Shown here piece by piece: positions 16,113 through 25,176 of a stretch of DNA of 48,938 nt (within the stretch, counting starts at the first letter, position 1; every line of letters begins with the position of its first letter). A model generated the notes under the pieces. The model did no database searches, was not told where the DNA came from, and saw only the letters and a program-made list of their open reading frames with translations. This DNA comes from Candidatus Nitrosopelagicus sp. GTDB taxonomy: Archaea > Thermoproteota > Nitrososphaeria > Nitrososphaerales > Nitrosopumilaceae. Location: assembly GCA_028345095.1 (NCBI GenBank), contig JAOMCQ010000007.1, positions 1 to 48,938 of the forward strand. Reading direction: 5' to 3'. The position numbers and the translations under genes were made by a program.

Positions 16113-17071
16113 ATACACTAGAAATACAATCTTGCTGCAATGAATGTAAATCTCCAGTAGTAGATGACATTCATAATGGTGAGAGAATTTGTTCCGGATG
16201 CGGCATTGTCGTTGATGAACAAATGGCTGATTTGGGTCCAGAAACAAAAACATCAAATCTTGAAGATAAGATGAAATTAGCAAGAGCCACTGGACAAACA
16301 ACACTAGCACAACACGATATGGGAATTGCAACTGATATCTCAATTGCATCCACAGATTACAGTGGAAAAAAAATCTCTAGTTCAGTTTCCAATCAAATGC
16401 AAAATTTAAGAAAATGGCAACAAAGAGTACGAGTGACGTCTCCACGTGAGAGAAGACTGACTAATGTTTTAGGAAAAATTTCTGAAACATGTGAAAGTTC
16501 AAGTCTTCCAAAAAATGTGGTTGAGACAGCATGTATGATTTATCGAAGCCTAGATGGGAAAAATATAGAAGTAAAAGGTAAATCAGTCATAAGCATTACT
16601 ATAGCAGTAGTGTATATGGCATGCAAACAATGTGGAATAGTTAGATCATTAGAGGAAATTTGCAAGAATGTTTGTGCACCAAAAGATGTAAAAGCAAAAA
16701 CAAAGCTAGCTGCAAAGTATTACAGAAATCTTGTTTTAGAGATAGGAAATGTAGCAACTCCAATAGTAACTATGGACAAATACATTTCAAAGATCGCAAA
16801 TCTAACTAGAACAGATGTAAGAATTGAGCGACTTGCTTTAGAAATTGCTGCAAAAACAGAGACACAAAGTATTACAGATGGTAAAGCACCAAACGGAATA
16901 GCTTCAGCATATCTGTACATATCTTCAGTTTTGTTAGGACAAAATGTTCTACAAAGAGATGTATCTTCAGTTTCTGGCATCACAGAAGTAACAATCAGAA
17001 ATAGAGTCAAAGAGATTCTTTCAACACATAAGATAACTTTGACATTAAGACCTATTTTAGCCAAAAAATAA
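16109..17071 (+). CDS. tfb: Transcription initiation factor TFB
   Basis: 320 aa. The N-terminal zinc ribbon uses C10/C13 and C28/C31 (CNEC...CSGC). A B-finger linker follows, then two cyclin folds (about 110-205 and 210-300) with ETACMIYRSLDGKNIEVKGK-type and NGIASAYLYISSVLLG helices and the second-repeat helix-turn-helix SSVSGITEVTIRNRVKEI. TFB recruits RNA polymerase to TATA/BRE promoters. The start overlaps gar1 by four bases. Archaea of this group often have several TFBs; only this one is visible here. Confidence 0.94.
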   Translation: MNTLEIQSCCNECKSPVVDDIHNGERICSGCGIVVDEQMADLGPETKTSNLEDKMKLARATGQTTLAQHDMGIATDISIASTDYSGKKISSSVSNQMQNLRKWQQRVRVTSPRERRLTNVLGKISETCESSSLPKNVVETACMIYRSLDGKNIEVKGKSVISITIAVVYMACKQCGIVRSLEEICKNVCAPKDVKAKTKLAAKYYRNLVLEIGNVATPIVTMDKYISKIANLTRTDVRIERLALEIAAKTETQSITDGKAPNGIASAYLYISSVLLGQNVLQRDVSSVSGITEVTIRNRVKEILSTHKITLTLRPILAKK

Positions 17072-17096
17072 TCCCCCCCTTTCTCTTTATTTTACA
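17072..17096 (+). terminator. Pyrimidine-rich tract after tfb
   Basis: A run of seven C, then TTTCTCTTTATTTT, directly follows the TFB stop. T-rich tracts end archaeal transcripts. No stem-loop is seen. The C-run is unusual in such AT-rich DNA. Confidence 0.4.
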
Positions 17097-17122
17097 TTAG
17101 GATTAGCTAAAATTCGTCGAGA

Positions 17123-17129
17123 TTATATA
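17123..17129 (+). promoter_or_regulatory. TATA box of sufC
   Basis: TTATATA centred 26 bases before the ATG at 17152, fitting a leaderless transcript. Confidence 0.6.
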
Positions 17130-17151
17130 CGAAGATCAAAAGGTAAATTCA

Positions 17152-17925
17152 ATGGCAGTATTAGAGATAAAAGATTTACACGTACAAAGAGAAGGAAAAG
17201 AAATTCTCAAAGGCGTAAATTTGAAAACAGGTCCAGGGGAAGTTCATGCAATTATGGGTCCTAATGGTTCTGGAAAAAGTACATTGTCATATACTCTCTT
17301 GGCACATCCAAAGTATGAAGTAACCAAAGGCGATATACTTCTTGATGGAGAAAGTATTTTAGAATTAACAGCTGATGAAAGAGCAAAAAAAGGATTATTC
17401 TTGGGATTTCAGTATCCAACAGAAGTTTCAGGTGTTGGTTTTTCGCATTTTCTTAGAACATCTTACAATGCATTAAGTAAAGCAATGAAAGGAGATGATA
17501 GAGAAGTATTCATCACAGTAAGAGAATTTCAAAATTATCTTAAAGAGAATGTAAAATCTGTAGGATTGAGTGAAGAGTTTCTTTCTAGATATTTGAATGA
17601 AGGATTTTCAGGTGGAGAGAAAAAACGTGCAGAAGTTTTGCAGATGGCAGTATTAAAACCAAAAATTTCAATTTTAGATGAACCAGATTCTGGATTAGAC
17701 ATTGATGCAGTACAATCAGTTGCAAAAGCAATTAGTCAGGTCTCAGATAAAGATTCAACAACAATAGTAATTACACATTATGCAAGAATTCTAAATTTCT
17801 TAGATAAATTAGACCACGTTCATGTATTTGCAGATGGTAGAATTTTAAAAAGTGGTGACGCATCTCTTGCACAAGAACTTGAAAAACGTGGTTATGATTG
17901 GGTTTTAGAAGAAGCCAAATTATAG
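17152..17925 (+). CDS. sufC: Iron-sulfur cluster assembly ATPase SufC
   Basis: 257 aa ABC ATPase. Walker A GPNGSGKST at residues 36-44, the SufC-specific LFLGFQYPTEVSGV, signature FSGGEKKRAEVLQ, Walker B ISILDEPDSGLD and a THYARI switch. SufC drives the SufBCD scaffold that builds Fe-S clusters. SufB and SufD are usually adjacent but are not in this window; instead a heme-protein-like gene follows. Length and motifs are complete. Confidence 0.94.
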   Translation: MAVLEIKDLHVQREGKEILKGVNLKTGPGEVHAIMGPNGSGKSTLSYTLLAHPKYEVTKGDILLDGESILELTADERAKKGLFLGFQYPTEVSGVGFSHFLRTSYNALSKAMKGDDREVFITVREFQNYLKENVKSVGLSEEFLSRYLNEGFSGGEKKRAEVLQMAVLKPKISILDEPDSGLDIDAVQSVAKAISQVSDKDSTTIVITHYARILNFLDKLDHVHVFADGRILKSGDASLAQELEKRGYDWVLEEAKL

Positions 17926-17967
17926 AATTAAAAATTATTTTAAATATTAGACAACAAATGAATGATC

Positions 17968-18642
17968 ATGTCTGAAGAAAATAAAAGATATTTTTTTAAT
18001 TTTTCATTCTTCAAAATAGATCCAAAATGGAGATGGATGGCAGACTTAGCAAAAGAAGAATCTGCAAGAGAATTAGAAAATATATTACAAAATGCACCAG
18101 TGAAAATTAGAACATATTCAACATTAGGATTAAGAGATGATGCAGATTTTTTAATTTGGTTCATGTCTGAATCGATAGAAGACATTCAAGACACGATTTC
18201 AAAAATATACTTAACAGTGGTTGGAAAATATATTACGCCATCCATAGTATATTTTTCATCAACGCGGCCATCAATTTATGCCCAAACAAATCGAATTCAT
18301 TCATTTGTAGGTGGCCTAGAGGCTAAAAAATATGCGGTAGTCTATCCGTTTATCAAAACAAGAGAATGGTATCTTCTTCCTCTTGAACAACGAAAACAAA
18401 TGATGGATGAACATATCAAAGTTAGTCAAAAATATCCACAAGTTGAACTAAACACAACATATTCCTTTGGCATACATGACCAAGATTTTATGTTAGCATT
18501 TGAATCAGATGATCTAAATATTTTCCAAGACATGGTAATGGAGCTTAGAGGAACAAGAGTTTCTGCATTTATCAAAGAAGACACTCCAATGATAGTTTGT
18601 GTCAAAAAAGATATAGTTCCTATAATTACGAGTCTTGGATGA
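17968..18642 (+). CDS. Chlorite dismutase-like / coproheme decarboxylase family protein
   Basis: 224 aa from the ATG at 17968, about 27 bases after a TTTTAAATA TATA-like box; an ATG at 17962 is the alternative. Family blocks include REWYLLPLEQRKQMMDEHI, SFGIHDQDFMLAFESDD and FQDMVMELRGTRVSAF. The Cld/ChdC family binds heme or coproheme; members either detoxify chlorite or decarboxylate coproheme III. The proximal His is likely within the conserved central part, but I cannot assign the catalytic Arg/Tyr from sequence alone. It follows sufC and overlaps the DUF1802 start by four bases. Confidence 0.82.
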   Translation: MSEENKRYFFNFSFFKIDPKWRWMADLAKEESARELENILQNAPVKIRTYSTLGLRDDADFLIWFMSESIEDIQDTISKIYLTVVGKYITPSIVYFSSTRPSIYAQTNRIHSFVGGLEAKKYAVVYPFIKTREWYLLPLEQRKQMMDEHIKVSQKYPQVELNTTYSFGIHDQDFMLAFESDDLNIFQDMVMELRGTRVSAFIKEDTPMIVCVKKDIVPIITSLG

Positions 18643-19187
18643 TGTATGCATTAAAAGAATGGGCAACAGTTGTAAAGGCTCTGGAACAAGGAGAACAAAC
18701 TGTAATTTTGCGAAAAGGTGGAATTTTAGAAACTGCATCAGGATTTAATATTGAATCAAAAAAATTCTTTTTATTTCCAACATGGGAACATCAAGAAACA
18801 AAATATGTAAAACCAAAATTTCATGAGTTTCTAAAAGAAGTGTTAAACAAAAAACCAGATGAAGGTTTTAACAAGGTTACATCATATGCCGAAATTTTAT
18901 TTGAAAAAGATATAGAATCAAACGATGTAATCAATAATTTATCATCATTTCATGTTTGGAGTGATTCGTATATTCAGGAAAGAAGAAACTGGATGCCTGA
19001 AAAACCAATGAAAGCAGTATTTCTAAAAACAGTAAAGATTCCAGAATTTAATTTACCGTTAGAACCAGAATTCCAAGGATGTAAATCTTGGATAGAATTA
19101 AATTCTAATTTTCAAGAAGGTGAATCAGCTTTGAAAGATAATAAAATTAAAGAGAAATTGGAAGAATTCAAGGAGATTGTTGGATGA
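18639..19187 (+). CDS. DUF1802 family protein
   Basis: 182 aa from the ATG at 18639, which overlaps the previous stop (ATGA); a start 42 bases earlier would extend far into the upstream gene. The signature runs YALKEWATVVKALEQGEQ, ILRKGGILE, and FFLFPTWEHQ. DUF1802 has no established function. It ends overlapping the aldo/keto reductase start by four bases, so sufC through the reductase probably form one transcript. Confidence 0.8.
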   Translation: MMYALKEWATVVKALEQGEQTVILRKGGILETASGFNIESKKFFLFPTWEHQETKYVKPKFHEFLKEVLNKKPDEGFNKVTSYAEILFEKDIESNDVINNLSSFHVWSDSYIQERRNWMPEKPMKAVFLKTVKIPEFNLPLEPEFQGCKSWIELNSNFQEGESALKDNKIKEKLEEFKEIVG

Positions 19188-20188
19188 AATATAAAAAATT
19201 AGGAAAAAGCGGAATTAAAGTTTCTGAGATTGGTTTTGGAGCATGGACAATTGCATTGAATTGGTGGGGAAAAGAAATTGATGAAGACGAAGCTAAGAGA
19301 ATGTTAAAAAAAGCATATGATTGTGGGATAAATTTTTTTGAGACAGGAGATATGTATGGAAAAGGTAAGAGTGAACGTTTGATTGGTGAAACATTCAAGG
19401 ATATGAGAAATGAAGTTATAATTTCAACTAAGTATGGTTATGATTTTGAACAAGTAAAACAAATCGGACATACGGAACTTCCACAACAATTTGACGATGA
19501 GTTTACACGCAAAGCACTAAACAATAGTCTAGATAGACTAAAAACAAATTATGTAGATATGTATGGATTACATAATCCAAAGATGCATCATATTAAAGAT
19601 GATTCAATTTTTAATACATTGGATAAGTTAATTGAGGAAGAAAAAATCAGAACATATCAAATTGCATTAGGACCTGCAATAGGATGGACTACAGAAGGAT
19701 TAGAATCAATGAAAAGAAAAAATGTTACTGCAGTTCAAACTGTGTTTAATATTTTAGAGCAAACCCCAGGAAATGAACTATTGAATTCAGGTATAAAAAA
19801 TAATGTAGGAATTTTAGTTAGAGTTCCAGATGCATCTGGAATTCTAACAGGTAAGGTTAATGCAGATACAAAAATTGACGAAAAAGATCATCGTTCTGTA
19901 AGGAAAGGAGAATGGATCAAAGCTTCATTGAAAAAAGTTGAAGAATTAAGACCAATTGCAGACAGAAATGGATTAACGATAAAAGAACTAGCAATAAAAT
20001 TCATTTTATCAAAACAAGGAATTTCATCAGTTTTTCCAACAGTGATAAGTGAAGAAGAAATTCAAACATTTTCAGATATGTCAGATGGAAAATATCTAAG
20101 TAATTCAGATATGAAAGAGATTGACCAATTATACACTCAATGGTGGTCAGATAATCCATATGAACTAAAAGCAACTCAGGTTGCATAA
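19184..20188 (+). CDS. Aldo/keto reductase
   Basis: 334 aa TIM-barrel oxidoreductase. The usual catalytic tetrad appears as E53 (in FFETGDMYG), Y58, K83 (ISTKYGY) and H130 (GLHNP). The first member is normally Asp. The NADP-binding end includes the conserved QGISSVFPTV region. Physiological substrate is unknown. It overlaps DUF1802 by four bases and is the last gene of the sufC cluster. Confidence 0.85.
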   Translation: MKYKKLGKSGIKVSEIGFGAWTIALNWWGKEIDEDEAKRMLKKAYDCGINFFETGDMYGKGKSERLIGETFKDMRNEVIISTKYGYDFEQVKQIGHTELPQQFDDEFTRKALNNSLDRLKTNYVDMYGLHNPKMHHIKDDSIFNTLDKLIEEEKIRTYQIALGPAIGWTTEGLESMKRKNVTAVQTVFNILEQTPGNELLNSGIKNNVGILVRVPDASGILTGKVNADTKIDEKDHRSVRKGEWIKASLKKVEELRPIADRNGLTIKELAIKFILSKQGISSVFPTVISEEEIQTFSDMSDGKYLSNSDMKEIDQLYTQWWSDNPYELKATQVA

Positions 20189-20252
20189 AATTGGAAATTT
20201 CACGAATCAATTCTCATTAAGATTTAATTGTAGATAATAGAAGATTACTATA

Positions 20253-22373
20253 ATGGGCTCATATTCAGTTGCGCTTTTTTCTTTATTATTAATTTCATCA
20301 ATTGTGTTAATATCTTCTTTTGAAAGTAGTTTTGCAGATGAAATTATTGCTACAAGTACAGGATTTGAAAGTTCAACAATACTTGAATTAAAAAATATTA
20401 GAGGAAATACTGCAAATATAGACACGGTAAGAATCTGGTTAAGTGAAGAAAATGAATTCAAATCTTTTAAAACAGAACAAGGATGGATTGGTAAAAATAC
20501 ACCACAAGGAGTAATCGTCTTTACATCTCAAAAAGAAGTGAATCCAGGGGAAGGAGTAAAATTTGGGATTAAGACTGAACAAGAAAATCCAATAATTAAT
20601 TGGAAAGCACTAGATTCAGAAGGTGAAATAATTAGTTCAGCAAGTACAACAGTTACAGAATTTGAAACACCACAAAATAAACCAGAATTAAATCAACCAA
20701 AAATTGTTACAATTAAAGATGAATCAAATTTTAGATTTATTCCTGAGAAACCAACATCAAATTCAGACTTTAGAGTTGTTGGGGAAAACTTTGTTCCAAA
20801 CCAATCTTTAGATTTCTATATCGAAAATAAATTAAAAAAATCAATCAAAGTGGATTCTGACGGTAAAATTTTATTTACAGCAAAAGCACCGGTCACAAAA
20901 AATGATGAAAGAACAGAGTTTATTTTAAGAGATTCTGGAGGAAATGAAAAAACACTTAGTATAAGAATTCCATTATTAGAAAATAGAGAAATTCCAGACA
21001 TAATTAAATTATCACTTGGAAATACACCACAACAAGTGAAACGTGGAGATACTATCACTCTAACAGGTATGGCCACACCAAATACAACATTAACAATTAC
21101 ATCAAAACACACAAACGGAAATATTCTTGCAATATCTACTATTGAAGTTGGATTTAATGGTAAATGGAATTATGATAACTTATTTTCTCCAGATTTAGAA
21201 TTAGGTCAGATTTCAATTGAAGTAGATGATGGCAAAAGTACTGCATTAAGAAATATTGAAGTAATTAGTGCAAAATTAATCAATATTTCATCCATTGAAA
21301 CAATGTATGAACCAGGCGAGAAGGTAACTATTGATGGAACAGCTATTCCAAATGAAGAAATGTCAGTAATTGTAGAAGATTCCATAGGTGCAGAAATTTT
21401 TTCGAGAACAGTATCTGTTAGTGATTCAGGAAATGTAAATTTTGATGTAGATATTCCTCGTGGTGCAGTTGAGGGCACTTACGTATTATTAGCATTTCAG
21501 GGAAATGAAGAAGGAGTTACAATATTTGGAATTGGTCAGGAACCAGAACCAATTTTAATTCTTAGAACATCAAGTTTGAATTTTCCATCAAATGAAAATG
21601 CAAGAGTTACAATCCAAGGTCAACCTAACGCTCAAGTTTCAATTATCTTAATTGATTCAGCAGATAGAGAAAAGTTTTCAGATTCAATAAACTTGGGACC
21701 AAGTGGAAGAGTGACTTATGAAGTTGAAACAGTTGGATTACCAGCTGGAGCATATACATTAAATGCTAAAAGAGGAGAAAGTTCAGGTTCAGTAGTATTT
21801 ACAACAGGATTAAAAACAGGATCAGGTGCAATTTCAGTTCAAACAACAAGAGATGATTACAAATTAGGAGAGCATGTATTAATTTTGGGTAACACTGGTT
21901 CAATTAACGTACTATTAGATATTATAATTTCTAATCCAGATGGAACTGTAATTAAAAAAGTTGAAACATTTTCAGATAGATTTGGATTATTCAAAATAGA
22001 TAACTTTCGAATTCCATTAGATGGTGAAATTGGAAAATGGACAGTTAATGCAAAAAGTGGCGGTAATTTCAAAGAGACTGAATTTCGTGTTTCAGGAGAA
22101 AGCACGACATTATCAATATTAACAGATAAAAATGAATATGAACCTAATGAACTAGTTAACCTTAGTGGAACTGGTGCAAGATCATCAGCAACAATAACAA
22201 TGAAAATATTTGATGCAGAAGGAGAGAAAATTACTGAATTGAATATTAATGCAAAAAATAATGGGGATTATATTACAATTTGGCAAATTCCAGCAGATTT
22301 GGAACCAGGAGAATATGAGATTACTGCCGATGATGGTGCATCAAATACATCTACGAAATTCATCATAAACTGA
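20253..22373 (+). CDS. Large secreted Ig-like repeat protein
   Basis: 706 aa. Residues 1-28 are a signal peptide ending near SSFADE. The rest is almost pure beta-sheet repeats about 90 residues apart. The recurring block, roughly 'E.V.I.G.A.PN', begins near residues 169, 264, 352, 447, 537 and 629, for example PGEKVTIDGTAIPN and PNELVNLSGTGARS. There is no C-terminal anchor. Such proteins coat thaumarchaeal cells or take part in adhesion, but binding partners are unknown. It stands alone between the sufC cluster and apt. Confidence 0.8.
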   Translation: MGSYSVALFSLLLISSIVLISSFESSFADEIIATSTGFESSTILELKNIRGNTANIDTVRIWLSEENEFKSFKTEQGWIGKNTPQGVIVFTSQKEVNPGEGVKFGIKTEQENPIINWKALDSEGEIISSASTTVTEFETPQNKPELNQPKIVTIKDESNFRFIPEKPTSNSDFRVVGENFVPNQSLDFYIENKLKKSIKVDSDGKILFTAKAPVTKNDERTEFILRDSGGNEKTLSIRIPLLENREIPDIIKLSLGNTPQQVKRGDTITLTGMATPNTTLTITSKHTNGNILAISTIEVGFNGKWNYDNLFSPDLELGQISIEVDDGKSTALRNIEVISAKLINISSIETMYEPGEKVTIDGTAIPNEEMSVIVEDSIGAEIFSRTVSVSDSGNVNFDVDIPRGAVEGTYVLLAFQGNEEGVTIFGIGQEPEPILILRTSSLNFPSNENARVTIQGQPNAQVSIILIDSADREKFSDSINLGPSGRVTYEVETVGLPAGAYTLNAKRGESSGSVVFTTGLKTGSGAISVQTTRDDYKLGEHVLILGNTGSINVLLDIIISNPDGTVIKKVETFSDRFGLFKIDNFRIPLDGEIGKWTVNAKSGGNFKETEFRVSGESTTLSILTDKNEYEPNELVNLSGTGARSSATITMKIFDAEGEKITELNINAKNNGDYITIWQIPADLEPGEYEITADDGASNTSTKFIIN

Positions 22374-22413
22374 TTAACAACGGTTTTTATTTCTCAATTT
22401 TTCGTCTAATTTT

Positions 22414-22926
22414 ATGAACTTAAAAGATAAAATTGCAGATTATCCAAACTTTCCAAAAAAAGGAATTTTATTTAGAGACTTTTCACCAATTTTAGGTGAT
22501 CCGTCAGCACTTTCATTTGTTGTAGATGAATTTAGTAAAAAATTTCATCCAAATGATGTAGATGTTTTTGCAGGGATTGAATCTAGAGGATTTATTTTAG
22601 CATGTGCGTTAGCAATAAAGTATAACAAAGGAATGATTCTTTTACGTAAGCCAGGAAAATTACCAGGAAAAATAGTCAAGACGTCATATACGCTTGAATA
22701 TGGAAAAGCGTCATTGGAGGTTCAGAAAAATGTCATTCAAGAAGGACAACGAGTTCTAATTTGTGACGATTTACTTGCAACAGGTGGAACTGCTAAAGCA
22801 GCCGCAAAGTTAATTGAGAAAATTGAAGGTACAATTGTAGGATTTGCATTCATTATAGAATTACTTGATCTTAAAGGACGAGAAAAAATTAAAGAATATA
22901 GATCAGAATCATTGGTGGAATACTAA
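22414..22926 (+). CDS. apt: Adenine phosphoribosyltransferase
   Basis: 170 aa. It converts adenine and PRPP to AMP. The opening [19 protein letters not shown] is characteristic, ESRGF is the adenine site region, and [16 protein letters not shown] is the PRPP loop. The stop overlaps the next gene by one base. The following MTA phosphorylase releases adenine, the substrate of this enzyme. Confidence 0.93.
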   Translation: MNLKDKIADYPNFPKKGILFRDFSPILGDPSALSFVVDEFSKKFHPNDVDVFAGIESRGFILACALAIKYNKGMILLRKPGKLPGKIVKTSYTLEYGKASLEVQKNVIQEGQRVLICDDLLATGGTAKAAAKLIEKIEGTIVGFAFIIELLDLKGREKIKEYRSESLVEY

Positions 22927-23717
22927 TGGAAGAATCTGCAGAGATTGGAATTTTTGGTGGTACAGGAATTTATGATTCAGGATTATTAAAAGAACCAAGA
23001 GAAATTTCAATAGACACACCATATGGAAAACCTTCAGATTCAATAACAATTGGTGAATTTAATGGAAGAAAAATTGCATTTTTACCAAGACATGGAAAAA
23101 AACATACAATTCCACCACATATGATAAACTATAGAGCAAATATTTGGGCATTCAAAGAATTAGGAGTAAAAAGAATTATTGCACCATCAGCAGTTGGAAG
23201 TTTGAAAGAAGAATTTGCCCCACGTGACTTTGTATTACCAACACAATTTTTAGATTTTACAAAATCAAGAAAAGGTTCATTTTCTGAAGATGGAAGAGTG
23301 ATACATATTTCAGTTGCAGATCCATTCTGCCCAGAATTACAAAATGCAATTTTGGATGTAGCAAATGAACAAGAATTAAAAATTCACAAAAAAGCAACAT
23401 ATGTCTGCATTGAAGGACCAAGATTTTCAACTAAAGCAGAATCAAAATTTTATAAAAGTACAGGTGCAGAGATTATTGGTATGACATTAGTTCCTGAATG
23501 TCAATTAGCAAGAGAAGCACAAATCTGTTATGCATCAATTTCAACAGTAACTGATTATGATGTATGGGCAGAAAAACCTGTTACTGCAAAAGAGGTAATT
23601 GAAACATTATCAAAAAATGTTGAATTAACAAAAAAACTTCTCACTGTATTAATTGATAAGATTCCAGTTTCAAAATCATGTTCATGTGAAAAAGCATTAG
23701 AAGAAGCAGAATTTTAA
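22926..23717 (+). CDS. mtaP: S-methyl-5'-thioadenosine phosphorylase
   Basis: 263 aa, PNP/UDP phosphorylase superfamily. It cleaves methylthioadenosine to adenine and methylthioribose-1-phosphate. [32 protein letters not shown], and [11 protein letters not shown] are diagnostic, and the C-terminus carries a CSCEKAL cysteine pair seen in thermostable archaeal enzymes. Translationally coupled to apt, so adenine is recycled directly. It shares a TTAA stop overlap with the next convergent gene. Confidence 0.92.
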   Translation: MEESAEIGIFGGTGIYDSGLLKEPREISIDTPYGKPSDSITIGEFNGRKIAFLPRHGKKHTIPPHMINYRANIWAFKELGVKRIIAPSAVGSLKEEFAPRDFVLPTQFLDFTKSRKGSFSEDGRVIHISVADPFCPELQNAILDVANEQELKIHKKATYVCIEGPRFSTKAESKFYKSTGAEIIGMTLVPECQLAREAQICYASISTVTDYDVWAEKPVTAKEVIETLSKNVELTKKLLTVLIDKIPVSKSCSCEKALEEAEF

Positions 23718-23998
23718 TCGTCAGCAAAAGATTCTCTTTGTAATCCCTCAGGAAGAGTAAGATCACCTTGAATTAGATTTTTTTGTAGAGTATCAATTAC
23801 AACATCAAGATCATAACCCAAGTCTTTGATGTTTTTTTCAACATCTTCAGAAAGTTTTACGCCTATATTTTGACCTCCAATTCTTCCAAATGCAATTCCA
23901 GTGAAAGGAAATGAATTTTCATCGACGATAAAATTGCCAACAATTTTTGCAGCCATTTGAGTACCAGTAATTTCTTGAACGTTAACAGTAATTTTCAA
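23714..23998 (-). CDS. Small hypothetical protein
   Basis: 94 aa, starting [19 protein letters not shown] beta-strand-rich N-terminal part is followed by helices and an acidic end. It has no cysteines or membrane segment. It is two bases after the next minus-strand gene, so they are likely co-translated. Family not recognised. Confidence 0.7.
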   Translation of the reverse strand: MKITVNVQEITGTQMAAKIVGNFIVDENSFPFTGIAFGRIGGQNIGVKLSEDVEKNIKDLGYDLDVVIDTLQKNLIQGDLTLPEGLQRESFADD

Positions 23999-24000
23999 GA

Positions 24001-24483
24001 TTAAATTTCAACTGCAGTGTGTATATGATCTAATACAAGAAAACTTGAATGAAAATCATCTACAATTTTATAATCATTAATTTTTAGATCAATGAGTTTT
24101 TCATCAGAGGTTTCAAATTTTATCATTCCAGTTTCTTTTAATTTAACTAATTTCCATTTGTCTTTTCCTTTTTGTAATTTACTTACAATAACTGCCCATT
24201 TTTCATCATCTTCAATTCGTGGCATTCCAACTATATCAGAGATAGAATCAATTCCTAATGTTTTTTCTTCACAAAATGCTTTCATACATGCAGCACATCT
24301 CCAAACATCAACTGATCCGATTGTTCTTTCATCAATGTTAATGTTAACAGGAGCAAGATATGTTATCTGAGGATTATTACAACATTTGTAAATTTCAGGT
24401 GCTTTTGGTTTTTCATCAGAATCACCTAAAGTTTTTCTAGTATAGCTTTGAGGTTTTCCAGAAGGTGCGTCAGATTCACTCAT
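24001..24483 (-). CDS. Cys-containing hypothetical protein
   Basis: 160 aa. A flexible N-terminus (about 30 residues) leads to KCCNNPQITYLAP and then DVWRCAACMKAFCEE, giving pairs of cysteines that could form a zinc site. The C-terminal half is helix/strand with no recognised motif. It precedes the small 94-aa gene by two bases and follows the regulator gene by eleven, so a minus-strand operon is likely. Confidence 0.7.
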   Translation of the reverse strand: MSESDAPSGKPQSYTRKTLGDSDEKPKAPEIYKCCNNPQITYLAPVNINIDERTIGSVDVWRCAACMKAFCEEKTLGIDSISDIVGMPRIEDDEKWAVIVSKLQKGKDKWKLVKLKETGMIKFETSDEKLIDLKINDYKIVDDFHSSFLVLDHIHTAVEI

Positions 24484-24494
24484 ATTTTTTCATT

Positions 24495-24857
24495 TTATTT
24501 GTTATATTTAGTCCTTGCATCATCATAAGATACTTCAAGTGCAACACCAATGTTATCTATGTTCAAATTTTTTTTGAACTCTTTTTGTTCACGTTCACAC
24601 ATTTTTCTATACATGTTAACTGCAGTAAATCTAGGATGCATTGCCTCAAATTCATCATTCGGCATATCAATGAATCCACCTAACTCCACTAATTTTTTTG
24701 AATTTTGAATTGCATCATCAAGAGAAATATTCAGATCACTTGAAAGTTTAGATGTATTCATTTTACCATGAATTACAATATGTAGAAAAATTTTTGCTTG
24801 AATTTCAGTTAATTTTATTTCAGATACAAGAGTTTTGATTATTTGTGATAGATTCAT
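24495..24857 (-). CDS. TrmB-like winged-helix DNA-binding protein
   Basis: 120 aa. LTEIQAKIFLHIVIHGKMNTSKLSSDLNI-type pattern resembles the TrmB family helix-turn-helix, followed by a winged-helix and a C-terminal helix that may dimerise. No sugar-binding domain is present. It probably acts as a small transcription regulator. It is in a minus-strand run with three small genes. Target is unknown. Confidence 0.65.
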   Translation of the reverse strand: MNLSQIIKTLVSEIKLTEIQAKIFLHIVIHGKMNTSKLSSDLNISLDDAIQNSKKLVELGGFIDMPNDEFEAMHPRFTAVNMYRKMCEREQKEFKKNLNIDNIGVALEVSYDDARTKYNK

Positions 24858-24865
24858 TTCATTAA

Positions 24866-25105
24866 TTATAATTCAAAATCATCTTTTGGTTTTTTAACAA
24901 ATTTTTTAGTTACGATTTTAAATGAAATACCTAATGTAATGAAATTGGTTATGAGTCCAGCAACACCACCAAAAATTAGATCACCAGTTAGGGTCCATAT
25001 AGCAAAAAATACAATCAATGTAGGGACAGCGATAATTATTGCAACTAAGGAGCCCTTAGTGATTAGATCCTTTGATGTTACTTTTTTTGCAGGGTTTTCA
25101 GTCAA
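24866..25105 (-). CDS. Two-helix membrane protein, hypothetical
   Basis: 79 aa. Two hydrophobic helices at about residues 18-38 and 42-64, then a Lys-rich cytoplasmic tail (KKFVKKPKDDFEL). No motif is seen. It is the first gene of a minus-strand run. It is divergent from the Hsp20-like membrane protein, whose function may relate to it. Confidence 0.65.
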   Translation of the reverse strand: MTENPAKKVTSKDLITKGSLVAIIIAVPTLIVFFAIWTLTGDLIFGGVAGLITNFITLGISFKIVTKKFVKKPKDDFEL

Positions 25106-25145
25106 CAGTTTAAGATATGATTCTGCCTATAAAAATCAAAGATGC

Positions 25146-25152
25146 TTTATAT
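25146..25152 (+). promoter_or_regulatory. TATA box of the Hsp20-like membrane protein gene
   Basis: TTTATAT centred 28 bases before the TTG at 25177. It lies inside the longer ORF that begins at 25117, which argues against that earlier start. Confidence 0.5.
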
Positions 25153-25176
25153 TTGGTAAAACTAATTTTGTGTGTA

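Noticed and set aside
16171-16353. Minus-strand ORF within tfb
   Set aside because: Antisense of the zinc-ribbon and linker coding region; no independent signal.
25117-25176. Longer start for the Hsp20-like membrane protein
   Set aside because: A TATA-like box at 25146-25152 lies inside it, so the transcript likely starts at the TTG 25177.
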